Source: JAKAXG01 sp035702985
GTDB taxonomy: Bacteria; Actinomycetota; Acidimicrobiia; Acidimicrobiales; Palsa-688
DNA: 12,675 nt
Reading direction: 5' to 3'
Assembly (NCBI GenBank): GCA_035702985.1
Contig: DASSZD010000133.1
Coordinates: forward strand, 1-12,675
Below the pieces are notes generated by a model, which worked only from the letters and a program-made list of their open reading frames with translations, was not told the origin of the DNA and did not search any database. Shown piece after piece: positions 1-5,526 of this stretch (within the stretch, counting starts at the first letter, position 1; each line of letters starts with the position of its first letter). A program made the translations under genes and the position numbers.

Positions 1-1
1 G

Positions 2-511
2 GTGGCGGCCCGGGCCCGGCCCGACGTGGTGCTGATGGACCTCCGCATGCCCGGCACCGACGGGGTGGAGGCCACCCGGCTGATGTCCGAGCTGGACCCG
101 GCGCCGGCCGTGCTGGTCATCACCACCTATGACACCGACCATGACATCATCCGGGCGGTGGAGGCCGGTGCCACCGGCTACCTGCTCAAGGACACCCCCC
201 GGCCGGATCTGGTGCGGGCCATCCGGGCAGCGGCCGAGGGTATGACCGTCCTGGCCCCGGTGGCGGCGGCCAAGCTGCTGAACCGGCGGCGGGCGGCCGA
301 CCAGCCGGAGCTGACCGCCCGGGAACTGGAGGTGCTGGCCCTGGTAGCGGCCGGCCGCACCAACGCCGACATAGGCCGGGCCCTCTACATCGGCGAGGCG
401 ACGGTCAAGACCCACCTGCTGCACGCCTTTGCCAAGCTGGGGGTGGACGACCGCACCGCCGCCGTGACCACGGCCATAGCCCGGGGACTGATCCGGGCTC
501 CCCGGACGTGA
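2..511 (+). CDS. NarL/FixJ-family response regulator, 3' part only
   Basis: DNA-binding response regulator of a two-component system, cut by the window's left edge. The visible 169 residues begin inside the receiver domain: the phospho-accepting Asp lies in VVLMDLRMP (residue 13 of the fragment), the conserved Thr in VITTYD, and the conserved Lys in GYLLKD. A LuxR-type helix-turn-helix follows (about residues 100-165), recognisable from LTARELEVLALVAAG, the NADIGRALYIGEATVKTH scaffold and recognition helices, and the final KLGVDDRTAA segment. The N-terminal acidic pair and first strand, roughly 40 residues, must lie upstream, so the GTG at position 2 is not the true start. Its partner kinase is probably to the left of the window. 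The family usually acts as a dimeric activator after phosphorylation. The family call is secure; the regulon is unknown. Confidence 0.93.
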   Translation: MAARARPDVVLMDLRMPGTDGVEATRLMSELDPAPAVLVITTYDTDHDIIRAVEAGATGYLLKDTPRPDLVRAIRAAAEGMTVLAPVAAAKLLNRRRAADQPELTARELEVLALVAAGRTNADIGRALYIGEATVKTHLLHAFAKLGVDDRTAAVTTAIARGLIRAPRT

Positions 512-572
512 CGGCGGTGGAAGCGGACCGGTGGCGTCCCCTCCGGGGGCGGGGACGTGGGACACTCGTCGG

Positions 573-980
573 GTGAGGACGGTGCTCAACGTCATCTGGC
601 TGGTCCTGTCAGGGTTCTGGCTGGCCCTGGGTTACGCCCTGGCCGGCATGGTGATGTGCCTGCTCATCGTCACCATCCCCTTCGGCATCGCCGCCCTGCG
701 CCTGGCCGGCTACGTGCTGTGGCCGTTCGGCCGGACCGTGATCCGCCGGCCCGGCGCCGGAGGCGCCACTTTCATCGCCAACATCCTGTGGTTCGTGCTG
801 GCCGGGCTGTGGATCGCCATCGCCCACATCGTGCTCGGCGTCACCCTGTGCCTGACGGTCATCGGGATCCCCCTCGGGCTGGGGAACTTCAAACTGGCGG
901 CGGTGGCGGTGGCGCCGCTGGGCAAGGAGATCGTCTCCAGCCGGGACCCCCGGGCGGCCTATCCGGTGGTGGCCTTCTAG
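573..980 (+). CDS. yccF: YccF-family inner membrane protein (two YccF repeats)
   Basis: Small integral membrane protein of the YccF family (DUF307); its biochemical role is unknown. The 135 residues show an internal duplication. Each half has a hydrophobic stretch beginning VLNVIWLVLSGFW or IANILWFVLAGLW, then an IPFG or IPLG motif, then a WPFGRTVI or APLGKEIV ending, which is the signature of the tandem YccF domain. I place the start at the GTG at 573 because it gives the family's normal VRTVLNVIW beginning. A GTG at 531 would add 14 residues (ASPPGAGTWDTRR) that do not look like the family. Neither start has a strong ribosome-binding site. It lies 61 bp after the response regulator on the same strand and could be cotranscribed. 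Its stop codon overlaps the stop of the convergent OsmC gene. Confidence 0.87.
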   Translation: MRTVLNVIWLVLSGFWLALGYALAGMVMCLLIVTIPFGIAALRLAGYVLWPFGRTVIRRPGAGGATFIANILWFVLAGLWIAIAHIVLGVTLCLTVIGIPLGLGNFKLAAVAVAPLGKEIVSSRDPRAAYPVVAF

Positions 981-1447
981 TAGCCCGAGGCCACCTCGAC
1001 CTCGACCGGGATGCCGTCGCGGACGCTGGCGGTGACCACGCAGAAGTCCTCGAACAGCTCCAGGCAGCGGCCCATGCGGGCCCGGTCGGCGTCGGCGACG
1101 TCGAGATCCAGCTTCACCCTGAGGCCGTCGATGCGCAGCCGGCCCCGCTCGTTGCGGCCCAGTTCGCCCGACACCGTGGTGTGCACACCGTGCACCGGGA
1201 TGCGGGCCCTGCTCAGGCAGAACAGGGCGCTGGCGCTGAGACAGTGCCCGACAGCGGCGGCCAGCAGCCGGGACGCGTTGGGTCCGGCCCCGGCACCGAG
1301 CGGTGCCGGCTCGTCCACCGCCAGCGGCTCGACCCCGTCCTGGCCGAACTGCACCATGAAGCGGTACAGGTCCTCCTGGTCGAGGCTGACCTCGAAGCTC
1401 CCGGTCTCCGGCCCGGCGGCCGGGCGTGCCGCCTCAGGTGCGGGCAT
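977..1447 (-). CDS. OsmC/Ohr-family thiol peroxidase-like protein
   Basis: Cytoplasmic protein of the OsmC family (156 residues, the usual size). Members reduce organic hydroperoxides or related oxidised sulfur species with a Cys pair. Both expected cysteines are present: Cys69 in VGHCLSAS, at the start of the central helix, and Cys136 in EDFCVVTASV, followed by the typical GIPVEVEV strand. A third Cys (Cys128) is nearby. Cys69 lies in a GHC context, and the sequence does not say whether this is a true peroxidase or the broader OsmC-like group. The ATG lies inside the end of the thioredoxin gene (14-nt overlap), so the two are almost certainly cotranscribed and translationally coupled, and thioredoxin is a plausible reductant. 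The stop codon overlaps that of yccF within a CTAG tetranucleotide at 977-980. Confidence 0.88.
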   Translation of the reverse strand: MPAPEAARPAAGPETGSFEVSLDQEDLYRFMVQFGQDGVEPLAVDEPAPLGAGAGPNASRLLAAAVGHCLSASALFCLSRARIPVHGVHTTVSGELGRNERGRLRIDGLRVKLDLDVADADRARMGRCLELFEDFCVVTASVRDGIPVEVEVASGY

Positions 1448-1805
1448 CTGCGCCCACTTCCAGCTGGCGGCGCACGTCGTCCATGTCCAGTTCGCGCACC
1501 TTGCCGATCAGCTGCTCCAAGGCCGGGGCGGGCAGGGCGCCGGGCTGGGCGTAGAGCAGGATCTGGTCCCGGAACACCATCAGCGTCGGGATGGACATGA
1601 TCCCGAACCGGGAGGCGATCTCCGACTCAGCCTCGGTGTCGACCTTGGCGAACACGATGTCGCCGTGCCGCTCGGCGGCCGCCTCGAACACCGGGGCGAA
1701 CATACGGCACGGACCGCACCAGCTCGCCCAGAAGTCCACCAGCACGATGTCGTTGGAGGTGATGGTCTGCTCGAAATTGTCGCTGTTGAGCGCCACTGTG
1801 GCCAC
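1434..1805 (-). CDS. trxA: thioredoxin
   Basis: Classical small thioredoxin (123 residues), a cytoplasmic disulfide reductase normally recycled by thioredoxin reductase, which is not in this window. The WCGPC active site is at residues 29-33 after VLVDFWAS, the conserved buried Asp is Asp24, and the cis-proline is Pro73 in MSIPTLMVF. The C-terminal 15-20 residues (DVRRQLEVGADART) are a short charged extension. The start is a GTG at 1805, supported by an AAGGAGA ribosome-binding site at 1812-1818 with a 6-nt spacer. It is the first gene of a two-gene operon with the overlapping OsmC gene, which suggests a peroxide or reactive-sulfur defence function. A CsoR/CstR-like palindrome lies about 60 bp upstream. 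Whether this is the housekeeping thioredoxin or a stress paralogue cannot be told here. Confidence 0.95.
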   Translation of the reverse strand: MATVALNSDNFEQTITSNDIVLVDFWASWCGPCRMFAPVFEAAAERHGDIVFAKVDTEAESEIASRFGIMSIPTLMVFRDQILLYAQPGALPAPALEQLIGKVRELDMDDVRRQLEVGADART

Positions 1806-1811
1806 TTAGGT

Positions 1812-1818
1812 TCTCCTT
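1812..1818 (-). promoter_or_regulatory. Shine-Dalgarno site of the thioredoxin gene
   Basis: AAGGAGA on the minus strand, 6 nt before the GTG at 1805. It fixes the non-ATG start of the thioredoxin gene. Confidence 0.85.
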
Positions 1819-1864
1819 GATTGCGAGCTCCGCCCGACGGCACGGGCATTCTGTAACAACCCTG

Positions 1865-1880
1865 ATACCCAGGGGGGTAT
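1865..1880. promoter_or_regulatory. CsoR/CstR-like palindromic operator candidate
   Basis: ATACCC-AGGG-GGGTAT is a perfect 6-bp inverted repeat with a 4-bp centre, in the 129-bp gap between the divergent thioredoxin and DUF2079 genes. A G/C tract flanked by TA on both sides is the general form of operators described for the CsoR/RcnR/CstR family (copper, nickel/cobalt or persulfide sensors). It lies about 60 bp from the thioredoxin start and 55 bp from the DUF2079 start, so it could affect either gene. No regulator of this family is encoded in the window. The match is by eye from remembered consensus features and the assignment is an inference. Confidence 0.4.
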
Positions 1881-1934
1881 TCCGGGAACGGCTCGGGGCG
1901 GCTCCCGCTCATCGGCTCGGGGGGTCCGCCTACC

Positions 1935-3629
1935 ATGTGGCGATGCGCGATCCGATGGCTCGTCCGTGATGCCGGCTCCCGCCTCCGGTCGCACCTCTGT
2001 GAGCGGCTGGCCGGGGGGTCGCCATCGGGGTCGGACCGGGAGTTGAGCCGACGGTCGACGTTGGCGCCGCGGGGTCCCGGCCGGCCCGACGGATCCCGGG
2101 CCCGGCCCGAACCGCCGGGGCTGGAGGGCGGTCTGCGGCTGGTGTGGCTCGTCACCCTGGGTCTGGGCGGCCTGCAGTTCCTGGCCCTGTGCGGGTACAG
2201 CCTGTACCTGTGGCGTCGCTTCGACCTCGGAGTCGACTTCGCGGCGTTCTCACAGGCGTGGGAGCGGATCGCCCACGGGCATCTCAACCCGTACCTCACG
2301 ATCTTCCCCTACAACTACCCGCACTACGGCTACCCGTTCTGGCAGAGCCACCTGGAGTTGATGATGTGGGTCCTGGCCCCGCTCTACTGGCTGGGCCGGA
2401 CGACCTACGTGCTGCTCGTGGTGCAGGACCTGGCGCTGGCCGCCACCGGCGTGGTGGCCCTGCGGTGGGCGCTGGAGATCCTGGCCCGGCACTGGCCCCA
2501 CTCCCCCCGCTCCCGCACGCTGGTCGGCGCCGCCGCGGTGGTCGCCGTGCTGGGCACCCCGTGGACCTACTGGGTGGCGTCGTACGACTTCCACTTCCAG
2601 CCGATCGCCTGCTTCTTCGCGGTGATGGCCGGCCGGGACCTGTGGCTGGGCCGGCGGCGGGCCTGGATCTGGGTCGCCGCCACCCTGCTGTGCGGCGACG
2701 TGGCGGCGACCTATGTCGTCGCCCTCGGGCTGGGCGCCCTGCTGGCCGGCCGGCGGTTCCGGCTCCGGGGCGGGGCCGTCCTGCTGGCCGGGGTGGTGTG
2801 GCTGGCCATCGTGGCCGCGGTCGGGTCGGGCAAGGCGTCCACCCTGTCGGCCAGCTACGGGTACCTGGCGTCGGGCACCGTCGGCTCCGGCCTGTCGGGC
2901 ATCCTGGCCATCGTCTGGGGCATCGTCAGGCACCCGCATCCGGCTCTCCATGTGCTGAGGGAGAGAAGCGGCGACCTGGTCAAGTACCTGACCGGGGCGG
3001 GTACGGTCGGCCTGCTGTCCCCGGTCGGTCTCCCCATGGCGGCGCTGATCCTGGGCGCCAACGGCTTGAACCGTTCCCCGGCGTTCGTCACCGCCGGGGC
3101 CACGTTCCAGAGCATGGCGGCGGTCTGGTTCCTGCTCGTAGGCTCGATCGCCTTCGTCTGCTGGATCGCCCGGGGCCGCCGGGCCGGGGCGCCGCTGGCC
3201 CTGGCCGTCGCGGCGGCGGTCGTGGTGCAGGTGGCGTGGACGGCCGCCGACTGGTTGCCGAGGACCTCGTCGATGCGCCAGGTTCCCGCCGCGGTGGCGT
3301 CCGGGCTGGACCGGGCCCAGAGCCGGATCCGCCCCGGTGACGAGGTGGTGGCGTCGGAGGGGGTGCTCGGCCGTTTCGGGGGGCACCGGTGGGTGTACCC
3401 CTTCTACGACATATTCTCCGACGGCCAGACGGTGCCGGTCCACTCCCGCCGGGTGGCGTTCATCTTCACCGACGCCGGAGGGGAAGCGCCCAGCCCCGGC
3501 CAGACCGCGGCGGCCGTGGCCCTGGTGTCCGGGGAGCCCGGCGCCCGGGTCGTGGTGCGCGCCTCGGGGGTGACGGCAGTGGTGTGGGACGTGCCGCCCG
3601 GGGTGACCTCGATCCGGTTCCACCCCTAG
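1935..3629 (+). CDS. DUF2079-family polytopic membrane protein
   Basis: Predicted polytopic membrane protein (up to 564 residues) resembling the DUF2079 family, which looks like GT-C-fold glycosyltransferases but has no proven activity. Family-like features are FDLGVDFAAFSQAWERIAHG just after the first membrane segment (an early acidic loop residue), SHLELMMWVLAPLYWL, and YDFHFQPIA at residues 217-225. Many hydrophobic segments run from about residue 69 to 440. A soluble C-terminal part of about 120 residues follows, beginning after WTAADWLP. Residues 1-68 are Arg/Pro/Gly-rich and not membrane-like, and third-position GC is less extreme there, so the ATG at 1935 may be too early. The in-frame GTG at 2142, just before the first membrane segment, is an alternative. 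It is monocistronic and divergent from thioredoxin. An extracytoplasmic sugar-transfer role would be inference only. Confidence 0.78.
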   Translation: MWRCAIRWLVRDAGSRLRSHLCERLAGGSPSGSDRELSRRSTLAPRGPGRPDGSRARPEPPGLEGGLRLVWLVTLGLGGLQFLALCGYSLYLWRRFDLGVDFAAFSQAWERIAHGHLNPYLTIFPYNYPHYGYPFWQSHLELMMWVLAPLYWLGRTTYVLLVVQDLALAATGVVALRWALEILARHWPHSPRSRTLVGAAAVVAVLGTPWTYWVASYDFHFQPIACFFAVMAGRDLWLGRRRAWIWVAATLLCGDVAATYVVALGLGALLAGRRFRLRGGAVLLAGVVWLAIVAAVGSGKASTLSASYGYLASGTVGSGLSGILAIVWGIVRHPHPALHVLRERSGDLVKYLTGAGTVGLLSPVGLPMAALILGANGLNRSPAFVTAGATFQSMAAVWFLLVGSIAFVCWIARGRRAGAPLALAVAAAVVVQVAWTAADWLPRTSSMRQVPAAVASGLDRAQSRIRPGDEVVASEGVLGRFGGHRWVYPFYDIFSDGQTVPVHSRRVAFIFTDAGGEAPSPGQTAAAVALVSGEPGARVVVRASGVTAVVWDVPPGVTSIRFHP

Positions 3630-3662
3630 ACCGGCCGGCGCGCCGCAGGAGACGGAGGAAGA

Positions 3663-4232
3663 TCAGGCGACGGGATCGCCGGCGTCCCGGGCCGGGTCGT
3701 CCGACCCCCCCGGTCCGGAGCCGCCCGGTCCGGAGCCGGCCGGTCCGGAGGCGGTGCGCACGCCGGTCCAGCGGCGCAGCTCGCCCGGCAGGTCCAGGTG
3801 GTCGACCGGCGCCGAGTGCTCGTAGGGGCCCCACTGGTCCCGGGGCAGCATCCACATCAGCTCGAACTCGTTGCCGTCGGGGTCGGCGCCGTAGACGCTC
3901 TTGGTGGCGCCGTGGCTGGACTCGCCGGTGTAGGCGCCGGCGTCCAGGAGGGCCCGGCGGGCCTGGCCGAGCTCGTCGATGGTGTCGAGTTGCCATGCCA
4001 GGTGGTACAGGCCGATCGAGCCCCGCCGCTTGGGGGCGGCGCCGTCACCGAGGCCGAACAGGCCCAGGTCGTGGTGGTTGCCCGAGCGGGGCAGCCGCAG
4101 GAAGGCGGCGTTGGCGCGCGGCTCGCGGGCGACCACGGCCATGTCGAACACCTGGGTGTAGAAGCGCAGCGACCGGTCCAGGTCGGCGACGAAGAGCACG
4201 GCGTGGTTGAGCCGGACAGGGGAAATGGCCAT
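3663..4232 (-). CDS. VOC-superfamily protein (glyoxalase / extradiol dioxygenase-like)
   Basis: Single-module vicinal-oxygen-chelate protein of 189 residues. The first beta-alpha unit starts LNHAVLFVADLDRSLRFYTQVFD and the second at SIGLYHLAWQLDTID. The likely metal ligands are His10, His77 and Glu124 (in DPDGNEFEL). The NHHDLGLF segment (residues 52-59) is reminiscent of single-ring type I extradiol dioxygenases such as CatE-like proteins, but the substrate cannot be read from the sequence. The fold ends near residue 155. The tail is low-complexity, with GPAGS, GPGGS, GPGGS encoded by three 15-bp direct repeats, then an acidic end. The start at 4232 has an AAAGGA site at 4243-4248, 10 nt upstream, inside the loop of a small TCGGA/TCCGA hairpin (4238-4252). 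It follows yceI on the same strand after a strong hairpin, so cotranscription is doubtful. Confidence 0.88.
   Translation of the reverse strand: MAISPVRLNHAVLFVADLDRSLRFYTQVFDMAVVAREPRANAAFLRLPRSGNHHDLGLFGLGDGAAPKRRGSIGLYHLAWQLDTIDELGQARRALLDAGAYTGESSHGATKSVYGADPDGNEFELMWMLPRDQWGPYEHSAPVDHLDLPGELRRWTGVRTASGPAGSGPGGSGPGGSDDPARDAGDPVA
3711..3750. repeat. 15-bp tandem repeat in the tail of the VOC gene
   Basis: CGGTCCGGAG occurs at 3711-3720, 3726-3735 and 3741-3750, an exact 15-bp period with variable bases between. In the coding sense it gives three Gly-Pro-x-Gly-Ser units. It looks like a slippage-generated linker or tail and could vary in copy number between strains. Confidence 0.85.
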
Positions 4233-4261
4233 CGGTTTCGGATCCTTTCCGACCGGGAGCG

Positions 4262-4290
4262 GCCCGCCCGGGGTGTGCTCCCGGGCGGGC
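4262..4290 (-). terminator. Strong hairpin after yceI (terminator candidate)
   Basis: GCCCGCCCGGG (4262-4272) pairs perfectly with CCCGGGCGGGC (4280-4290) around a 7-nt loop, 18 nt beyond the yceI stop and 29 nt before the VOC start. The stem is 11 bp of pure G/C. There is no T tract, as is often so in high-GC actinobacteria, so termination is likely but not certain. Confidence 0.6.
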
Positions 4291-4307
4291 GGCGTGGGGT
4301 CGATGTG

Positions 4308-4874
4308 TCAGGCGGTTTCGCCGGTGCGGATGGCCGACACCTCGAACTCGAGGGTGACGTTCTCACTGACCAGCACTCCGCCGGCCTCCAGGGCGGCGTT
4401 CCAGTTGACGCCCCAGTCCTTGCGGTTGACCGTCGCCCTGCCTTCGAACCCGATGCGGGTGTTGCCGAACGGGTCCACGGCGGTGCCGGTGTACTCGAAG
4501 TCGATAGCAACCGGCCTGGTGACACCCTTGATGGTGAGATCGCCGGTGACCCGGTAGTGGTCGGCGTCGACAGCCTCGATGGCGGTGGAGGCGAAGGTGA
4601 TCTCCGGGTAGGTGTCCATGTCGAAGAAGTCGTTGGACCGCAGGTGGCCGTCACGATCCGCGTTGCGGGTGTCGATGCTGGACGCCTTGATGGTCAGGTG
4701 GGCCTTCGAGTTCGCCGGGTTCTCGGCGTCGAAGTAGCCCGATCCCTCGAACTCGTTGAAAGATCCCCGCACCTTGGTCACCATGGCGTGCCTGGCGACG
4801 AAGCCGATCCGGCTGTGGGACGGGTCGATGGCGTAGGTACCGGTCAAGGTGGTGGGAACGTTGGTGGTGCTCAT
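4308..4874 (-). CDS. yceI: YceI-family lipocalin-like polyisoprenoid-binding protein
   Basis: YceI-family protein of 188 residues. The family forms a lipocalin-like beta barrel that binds long isoprenoid (quinone-like) chains. The sequence follows the family pattern: GTYAIDPSHSRIGFVARHAMVTKVRGSFNEF at the start, HLRSNDFFDMDTYPEITFAST in the middle, then GDLTIKGVTRPVAIDFEYTG and the RKDWGVNWN motif. There is no signal peptide, so the protein is probably cytoplasmic, unlike periplasmic E. coli YceI. The start is the ATG at 4874 (MSTTNVP), chosen for the GAGGAGA ribosome-binding site at 4881-4887 with a 6-nt spacer. A longer frame to 4928 would run through its own promoter. It is divergent from a marR gene with paired palindromes covering its promoter, so control by that MarR protein is very likely. 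Confidence 0.95.
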   Translation of the reverse strand: MSTTNVPTTLTGTYAIDPSHSRIGFVARHAMVTKVRGSFNEFEGSGYFDAENPANSKAHLTIKASSIDTRNADRDGHLRSNDFFDMDTYPEITFASTAIEAVDADHYRVTGDLTIKGVTRPVAIDFEYTGTAVDPFGNTRIGFEGRATVNRKDWGVNWNAALEAGGVLVSENVTLEFEVSAIRTGETA

Positions 4875-4880
4875 GGTGCA

Positions 4881-4887
4881 TCTCCTC
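4881..4887 (-). promoter_or_regulatory. Shine-Dalgarno site that sets the yceI start
   Basis: GAGGAGA on the minus strand, 6 nt before the ATG at 4874. It rules out the longer reading frame that extends upstream to 4928. Confidence 0.85.
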
Positions 4888-4892
4888 AAAAC

Positions 4893-4910
4893 TTGTTGAC
4901 GTATCATCCA
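4893..4910. promoter_or_regulatory. MarR operator candidate, yceI-proximal copy
   Basis: TTGTTGACGTATCATCCA is an imperfect 18-bp palindrome (5 of 9 pairs) centred at 4901.5. Its left part, GTTGACGTATC (4895-4905), is the exact reverse complement of the right-hand copy's GATACGTCAAC (4919-4929). It covers the likely yceI -10 region and the marR -35 region. Confidence 0.65.
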
Positions 4911-4923
4911 ACATAGTAGATAC
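4896..4923 (+). promoter_or_regulatory. marR promoter candidate
   Basis: TTGACG (4896-4901) and AGATAC (4918-4923), 16 bp apart, mirror the yceI promoter on the opposite strand. Transcription would begin near 4930, leaving at most about 12 nt before the ATG and no Shine-Dalgarno site, so the marR message may be nearly or fully leaderless. Confidence 0.5.
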
Positions 4924-4928
4924 GTCAA
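4901..4928 (-). promoter_or_regulatory. yceI promoter candidate
   Basis: On the minus strand TTGACG (4928-4923) and TGATAC (4906-4901) are separated by 16 bp, resembling -35 and -10 boxes of the housekeeping sigma factor. The predicted start near 4894 leaves a leader of about 20 nt containing the GAGGAGA site. Both boxes lie within the operator palindromes, so a bound regulator would block it. Confidence 0.6.
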
Positions 4929-4931
4929 CTA
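4914..4931. promoter_or_regulatory. MarR operator candidate, marR-proximal copy
   Basis: TAGTAGATACGTCAACTA is an 18-bp palindrome with 6 of 9 matching pairs (TAGT/ACTA outer arms, GA/TC inner), centred at 4922.5. That is exactly 21 bp, about two helical turns, from the other copy, so two dimers would sit on the same DNA face. It covers the yceI -35 and the marR -10 region, and ends 10 bp before the marR ATG. Confidence 0.7.
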
Positions 4932-4941
4932 TTCCGCTAGC

Positions 4942-5460
4942 ATGGAACCCGTGAGTGAGGTCCGGTGGCTGGACGAGCGCGAGGAGCGGGCCTGGCGGGC
5001 CCTGCAGTTCATGCACCTGCGCCTTGACGGCGAGCTGGCCCGCCAGCTGGCCTCTGACACCGGGCTGTCCTATCCCGACTACGTGGTCCTGGTGGCCCTG
5101 ACCGACCGACCGGACGGGCGCCTGCGGCTGTTCGAGCTGGCCGAGACGCTCGGATGGGAGAAGAGCCGGGTGTCGCATCAGGTGACCCGGATGGCCGATC
5201 GGGGCCTGGTGGACAAGCAGAGATGCGGGTCCGACCGGCGGGGCGCCTACGTGGTGGTCACCGCCCGTGGCCGCCGCGAGATCGAAGCGGCCGCCCCCGG
5301 GCATCTCCGGGCGGTGCGCCGCCTGTTCATCGACCGGCTCACCCCCGCACAGCTCGACGCCGTCGCCGTCGCCGCCGAGGTGGTGCTACGGGGCTTCGCC
5401 GAGACCGCCACCGACCGCACGCCGGCACCTGCTCAACCCGGGCCGGGCGCCGGCCGCTGA
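4942..5460 (+). CDS. MarR-family transcriptional regulator
   Basis: Winged-helix regulator of 172 residues. Helical dimerisation segments flank a DNA-binding core: SYPDYVVLVAL (residues 43-53), LFELAETLGWEKSRVSHQVTRMADRGLV (63-90) containing the recognition helix at about 74-87, and the wing with the conserved Asp98-Arg99-Arg100 in CGSDRRGAYVVVT. Cys95 in the wing is the only Cys, so two-Cys sensing within one subunit is excluded. The C-terminal 20 residues are Pro/Ala-rich and probably disordered. It faces yceI across a 67-bp gap carrying two related palindromes that cover both promoters, so repression of yceI and of itself is the simplest reading. The ATG at 4942 has no ribosome-binding site; a GTG at 4951 is an alternative. 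The ligand is unknown. Confidence 0.93.
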   Translation: MEPVSEVRWLDEREERAWRALQFMHLRLDGELARQLASDTGLSYPDYVVLVALTDRPDGRLRLFELAETLGWEKSRVSHQVTRMADRGLVDKQRCGSDRRGAYVVVTARGRREIEAAAPGHLRAVRRLFIDRLTPAQLDAVAVAAEVVLRGFAETATDRTPAPAQPGPGAGR

Positions 5461-5526
5461 GCGCCGGGAGGGGATCGCCCGATCCGGATGATCCCGAACA
5501 GGGAAACGCCGGAATATGGTCGGACC

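Noticed and set aside
557..1600. Plus-strand open frame of 347 codons
   Set aside because: It is out of frame with yccF and antisense to OsmC and thioredoxin, all of which are well supported. The protein is Arg/Gly/Pro-rich noise.
2250..3623. Long minus-strand open frame (457 codons) opposite the DUF2079 gene
   Set aside because: Low-complexity Arg/Gly/Pro/His-rich translation with no domain. It lies opposite a convincing membrane protein gene and is the usual antisense artefact of high-GC DNA.
3798..4916. Long plus-strand open frame (372 codons) across the VOC and YceI genes
   Set aside because: It runs antisense through two well-recognised genes and through the intergenic hairpin, and its translation has no recognisable motif.
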